Assembly: GCA_024364735.1 (NCBI GenBank)
Contig: JAGFNQ010006413.1
Coordinates: forward strand, 249,781 to 313,780
Direction: 5' to 3'
DNA: 64,000 nucleotides
Source of the DNA: Boesenbergia rotunda
Taxonomy: Eukaryota > Streptophyta > Magnoliopsida > Zingiberales > Zingiberaceae
The notes beneath the pieces were generated by a model, which saw nothing but the letters and a program-made list of their open reading frames with translations, made no database searches and was not told the origin of the DNA. The position numbers were made by a program, and so were the translations under genes. Positions 60,790 through 64,000 of this stretch are shown here, one piece after another. How positions within the stretch are numbered: the first letter of the stretch is position 1; each line of letters begins with the position of its first letter.

Positions 60790-60857
60790 ACAGAATATAT
60801 AACGCCATCGCTTATTAACGATGGAATATATATTCTGTTGTTAAATACAACAACAGA
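60790..60857. repeat. Two adjacent palindromes
   Basis: ACAGAATATAT (60790-60800) pairs with ATATATTCTGT (60828-60838), with an inner CCATCG/CGATGG pair (60805-60810 and 60819-60824). It overlaps a second hairpin, TCTGTTGTT (60834-60842) with AACAACAGA (60849-60857). This may be the end of a small inverted-repeat transposon. Confidence 0.7.
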
Positions 60858-60869
60858 TTTGTATAAAAC

Positions 60870-61310
60870 AACTAAATATCTTTAAATGAATGGCAATAGA
60901 GATATTACATGTGTGTAAGAAAATACAAAGTTTCTCAAATAAGTATGAAAAGTATTGTCTTTTGAACACAACGACTTGTTATGAAAATATGAAATGACAT
61001 TTCTAGTACTTTCGTAATTCAAGTTTTTCGCTTACTGAGCTTACTCCTATCTTGATCTAATGTCAAAACTAATGGTTTCTAATTCTTGATTTTTGATACT
61101 AAACTCGACTCTGCAGCAGTAATTAACTAGACAATTGGAAAAAAAAGTTAAAAAAAACATAACTATCAGAAATCAACTTATTTAACCAATATCATGGTTT
61201 TCAGCATGTTTATTGAGCACTCATAAGGAAGTTGGATTAATTTAAGAAAACAAAATTAAATCAAATGAGCAAGTTAACCCATGTGCTAATAGTTGTTGTT
61301 GATGGTAAGC
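60870..61310. other. No feature seen
   Basis: AT-rich DNA without a recognisable gene, terminus or repeat. Confidence 0.5.
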
Positions 61311-61319
61311 AACTGGGTG

Positions 61320-61475
61320 ATGTCGAAAGTCCCAGCAGTCGAGCATTGCTCGACGTTGGCTGAGCACTGCCTGACATCAGCCAAGCACTGTCGGCCGTGG
61401 CAGAGCACTGTCGAGCGTGGCATTTCTTGATGCTAGTGGAGCACTATCAGGTGCGGCGGTGTTGCTCGATGTCGA
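61320..61475. repeat. GC-rich degenerate repeats with GAGCACTGTCG units
   Basis: Units such as GAGCATTGCTCGACG, GAGCACTGCCTGACATC, AAGCACTGTCGGCCGTG and GAGCACTGTCGAGCGTG recur at about 25-30 bases. This is an isolated GC-rich block in AT-rich DNA. Confidence 0.65.
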
Positions 61476-61549
61476 TAGCCAGGTGAATTGAGCAAAGTGG
61501 AGAGAGAGAAGAGAGAAATACTTGTACGTTGGAGGAGGAGAGTATGTTG

Positions 61550-62325
61550 AAGGGGTACTAATAGAATTTTCTTAATTTACTTCATATATTCACTGAAGTC
61601 ATAGATAAATAATTATCAAAGTAGACGCACGTGAAGTAAAAAGGGATTATTTTACTTCGTCATATCACCGAAGTCATATCCATGAAAATAGCGAAGTCTT
61701 TTACCGGTTCAAAGAGGCAAATCGATTCAGATTTGAACCGATTCTAAAGTAAAAACTTGTCTTGTACTTCGTTGGTTTTGTAAAGTGATGAAGTAATCGA
61801 TGATATATAACTTTATAGTTTAAATTGATTGTCGAAGTAAAAAAATATTTGTTGCTTTAGTAGTTTTGTAATGCGACGAAGTAATAGATAACATGTAACT
61901 TCACAATTTACATTAATTGTCGAAGCAAATATATTTTATAACTTCGCCAGTATTTATATTTATCGAAGTATGTAGTATTATGTTACTTCATAGTATACAT
62001 TTATTGGCATAGTAATCGATTTAAAAGACTTCATTGTTTTGTATGATACAAAAGTAATAGATTTGAAATGACTTCACAATTATTAAATTGTGATGAAGTA
62101 AATATTTTATTTAACTTCATCACAATTTAAATGGATGAAGTATTTTATTTTTGATTACTTCACCATCAAATTTTATTATTGAAGTAAATAATCATATTTT
62201 ATTATAATATAATTTTAATTTAATGAAATAAATGTCGATTATCACCGTACTAATTTAATAAATGAGTGAAGTAAAATTTTTTTTACTTCATTAAAATTAA
62301 ACAATATTTTATTATACAATAATAT

Positions 62326-62330
<5 letters not shown>
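61550..62330. repeat. Subterminal array of ACTTC/GAAGT motifs
   Basis: More than 25 copies of GAAGTA or TACTTC, often as inverted pairs 10-30 bases apart (for example 62089-62143), are spread over 780 bp. The layout resembles CACTA subterminal repeats, although the motif differs from that of the first CACTA element. Confidence 0.75.

Positions 62331-62358
<28 letters not shown>
62331..62358. repeat. (TA)14 microsatellite
   Basis: An uninterrupted TA dinucleotide run. Confidence 0.98.
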
Positions 62359-62359
<1 letters not shown>

Positions 62360-62544
62360 CTTAAATGCATTAATTAGATTAAACAATTATCCATTCAAAA
62401 TGATAAATATATATCAACGAATCCATCAATGCACAAATATATATCCACAAATTCACAAGTATATATAACCAAAATATATATCCACAAGTATATCCAAAAT
62501 CCATAATGAAAGAACAAAATATGTATCCTAAGTACACCACCAAT

Positions 62545-62835
62545 TTAGGCACCTACATATGAGTAGATAAATTCACTCCATTCACTTCTGACATCATCAT
62601 ATTTGGATTGTTGGTAATATTGATTCTTGATTGTTCCTGCAAACTTTTATGCAAAAATACAAAATGTATTAGATTCATCCAACTGTAATAGTTTATCTCA
62701 ATCATAAACCAAAGCATATAATAAAAAAAATATTACCATCTTCTCCAACTGTAGATTTTCACATTCAACTATCTCTTTCATGTACCTCATCACACAATAT
62801 TCACATTCAATAGAACCACTTTGTTTTAGATTACC
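62545..62835 (-). pseudogene. CACTA Ulp1 protease, last two exons
   Basis: The first exon (62835-62737; TGTAG acceptor, GATG/GTAATA donor) reads NLKQSGSIECEYCVMRYMKE, the Ulp1 catalytic-Cys motif. The usual Gly after the Cys is Glu. The last exon (from 62636 or 62627 down to TAA at 62545-62547) reads YYQQSKYDDVRSEWSEFIYS, equivalent to the end of the first CACTA gene (CDQIDEVRAEL). The phase is kept only with the acceptor at 62627. The upstream His/Asp exons were not confirmed; a possible piece of the preceding exon lies near 62990 (KKNDYKTW). Calling it broken is cautious; the visible exons themselves are open. Confidence 0.75.
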
Positions 62836-62859
62836 CTACAATGAAAAAAAAGGTAATGT

Positions 62860-63120
62860 AATGGTCACAATCCAAGTTATAAAAACCATCCATTCATATC
62901 TTCATACATAAGCTTTAAAGAAAAACTTTTTCAATCTAACAAAACAAACCATGTCTTGTAGTCGTTCTTCTTTACATTTTCTTTGTGAATTGCCGAGCCT
63001 TGATACAAGCCACAGTTTTGCATGCAACAAGCCACAGTTTTAGGGATAGGGAATCCAGGTACAAAGCAAGGGACGAAATGTTTCAGAATATAAACAAGAG
63101 GAAGACAAATTCAACTAAAG
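62860..63120. other. Presumed intronic sequence of the second CACTA gene
   Basis: AT-rich, with one short possible exon near 62950-63010 on the minus strand and nothing else recognised. Confidence 0.4.
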
Positions 63121-63124
63121 CATG

Positions 63125-63308
63125 CAACTTCTAGAATTAAACTAATATCACAGTAGAAAATAGCTATGAACTTACAGGATTAGCAAGGAAACATATATAT
63201 GTTACAGGAATGATAACAACTTCTAGAATTAAACTAATATCAAAGTAGAAAATAGCTATGAACTTACAGGATTAGCAAGGAAACATATAAATGTTATAGG
63301 AATGACAG
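63125..63308. repeat. 92-bp tandem duplication
   Basis: CAACTTCTAGAATTAAACTA starts at 63125 and again at 63217. The two units match at nearly all positions through GTTA(C/T)AGGAATGA. Confidence 0.93.
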
Positions 63309-63439
63309 CAATGAAGAAGCATATAGGTGTAGAACCTTCTATCATTAGCTAAGAAAAGCTGGTGCCAATTGGAGACAACCAACTGGAGACAAACGTGTAG
63401 TAACAAAGTGGTAAAGCATACAATAAGCAACAAAGTGGT

Positions 63440-63870
63440 AAAGCCTACAAGATATTTGCTGATGAAGACAAGAAGCAAGCTAGGAAGCATACATGTAATT
63501 TCTACTGAAAAGTGGTAAAGCATACAAGAAGGTTTGCAATCAACGTGTTAAAGCATACAAATTTGTAAATGTGTTAAAGCATATTTGCTGCCACAGTGAA
63601 GATTTGCATACAAGTTCAATACAAGTGAAAGCTTACAAGTTCAATCTGTTAATAATCTCTTGACGAGCTTAGGTTCCACCAATTGTTAGGAAATGTAGAC
63701 AATGCACAGTCAGCGCCAAAGAAATGAAGACAAGAAGCAACCATGCATGCAGAGCTATTCCTTACGTCAGTGCCAAAGAAATGAAGACAAGAAAAGAAGA
63801 CAAGAAGCAAGCTAGGAAATGAAGACAAGAATCAAGCATGCAGAGCTACATGAATCAAGTATTCAAGTTG
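63440..63870. repeat. Scattered AGACAAGAAGCAAGCTAGGA and GGTAAAGCATACAA repeats
   Basis: ATGAAGACAAGAAGCAAGC recurs at about 63466, 63727, 63782, 63800 and 63822. AGTGGTAAAGCATACAA recurs at about 63406, 63430 and 63510. The block GCATGCAGAGCTA appears twice (63744 and 63836). These are short dispersed duplications of unclear origin. Confidence 0.7.
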
Positions 63871-64000
63871 GCTCATAGTACAAACAAATTTGTGTGAACA
63901 TCATTTTCATATGAATTTAGTTTGCTGATTGAGTCAAGTTTCGTTTCACTTTTTGTATGCTTTGGAAGAAGACATATGTACAAGTTGCAGTTAGTTTTAT

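Larger units (their letters stand above)
61550..64000 (-). mobile_element. Second CACTA-like element, 3' part (minus strand)
   Basis: Ulp1 protease exons (62545-62835) read leftwards into a dense array of ACTTC(G/A)/GAAGTA motifs (61550-62330), the usual layout of a CACTA gene followed by subterminal repeats. No CACTACAAG terminus was found between 59460 and 61550, so the left end is lost or mutated. The 5' part would be to the right of the window. Confidence 0.6.

Noticed and set aside
1..64000. Search for tRNA, rRNA and intact host genes
   Set aside because: No tRNA-like cloverleaf, rRNA segment or uninterrupted host coding sequence was recognised. The TGGTATCAGAGC strings are retroelement primer-binding sites, not tRNA genes.

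Overview
This is intergenic DNA from a large, repeat-rich plant nuclear genome. A monocot is likely from the style of the Ty1/copia, SIRE, RTE and CACTA sequences, but the species cannot be fixed from the sequence. No intact host gene was found. Nearly every base belongs to a transposable element or a fragment of one, and every transposon-encoded protein is broken by stops, frameshifts or deletions.

Left half (1-22308). This is the right flank of a deep nest. The 3' part of a Ty3/gypsy LTR (1-950) cuts a copia gag (951-1986). That copia sits in a CACTA DNA transposon (1987-10198, right terminus CACTACAAGAAAA at 10198). The CACTA sits in a minus-strand gypsy LTR (10199-13030). That LTR cuts the 5' LTR of a SIRE-like gag-only element (13031-18725). 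The SIRE-like element sits in the leader of a long-LTR copia element (copia-2, 18726-22308). The CACTA carries a multi-exon gene (transposase-associated, Transposase_24, Ulp1 cysteine protease) with three in-frame stops. Behind it are short exons with splice signals that resemble host genes: proteasome subunit RPN1, translational activator GCN1/ILITYHIA, and possibly oligosaccharyltransferase STT3.

Middle (22309-36840). An LTR fragment (22309-22484 and 30297-30496) is split by a complete non-coding LTR element, element A (22490-30291, duplication GGCAC, about 3 kb LTRs). Two minus-strand gag-only SIRE-like elements follow: C (30497-33201) and D (33373-36840). A single N at 33372 marks an abrupt join where the partner halves of D and B are missing.

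Right half (36841-64000). Element B, a relative of A, is interrupted by a structurally complete 10.16 kb copia element (copia-1, 41738-51897, duplication CTGTG, LTRs about 99% identical). Its pol is dead, with three stops and a deletion at the start of reverse transcriptase. B lies in the 3' LTR of an internally deleted Tork/TNT1-like copia (F, 54305-56587), which lies in an RTE-clade LINE (about 56588-59460, minus strand). The remainder holds a decayed copia LTR (60040-60765), palindromes, and the 3' part of a second, minus-strand CACTA element with Ulp1 exons (61550-64000).

Together this records successive insertions with only structural genes (gag) or host-derived fragments kept. The strongest leads are the host-gene fragments in the first CACTA element, the recurrence of gag-only SIRE derivatives, and the suspicious N join.
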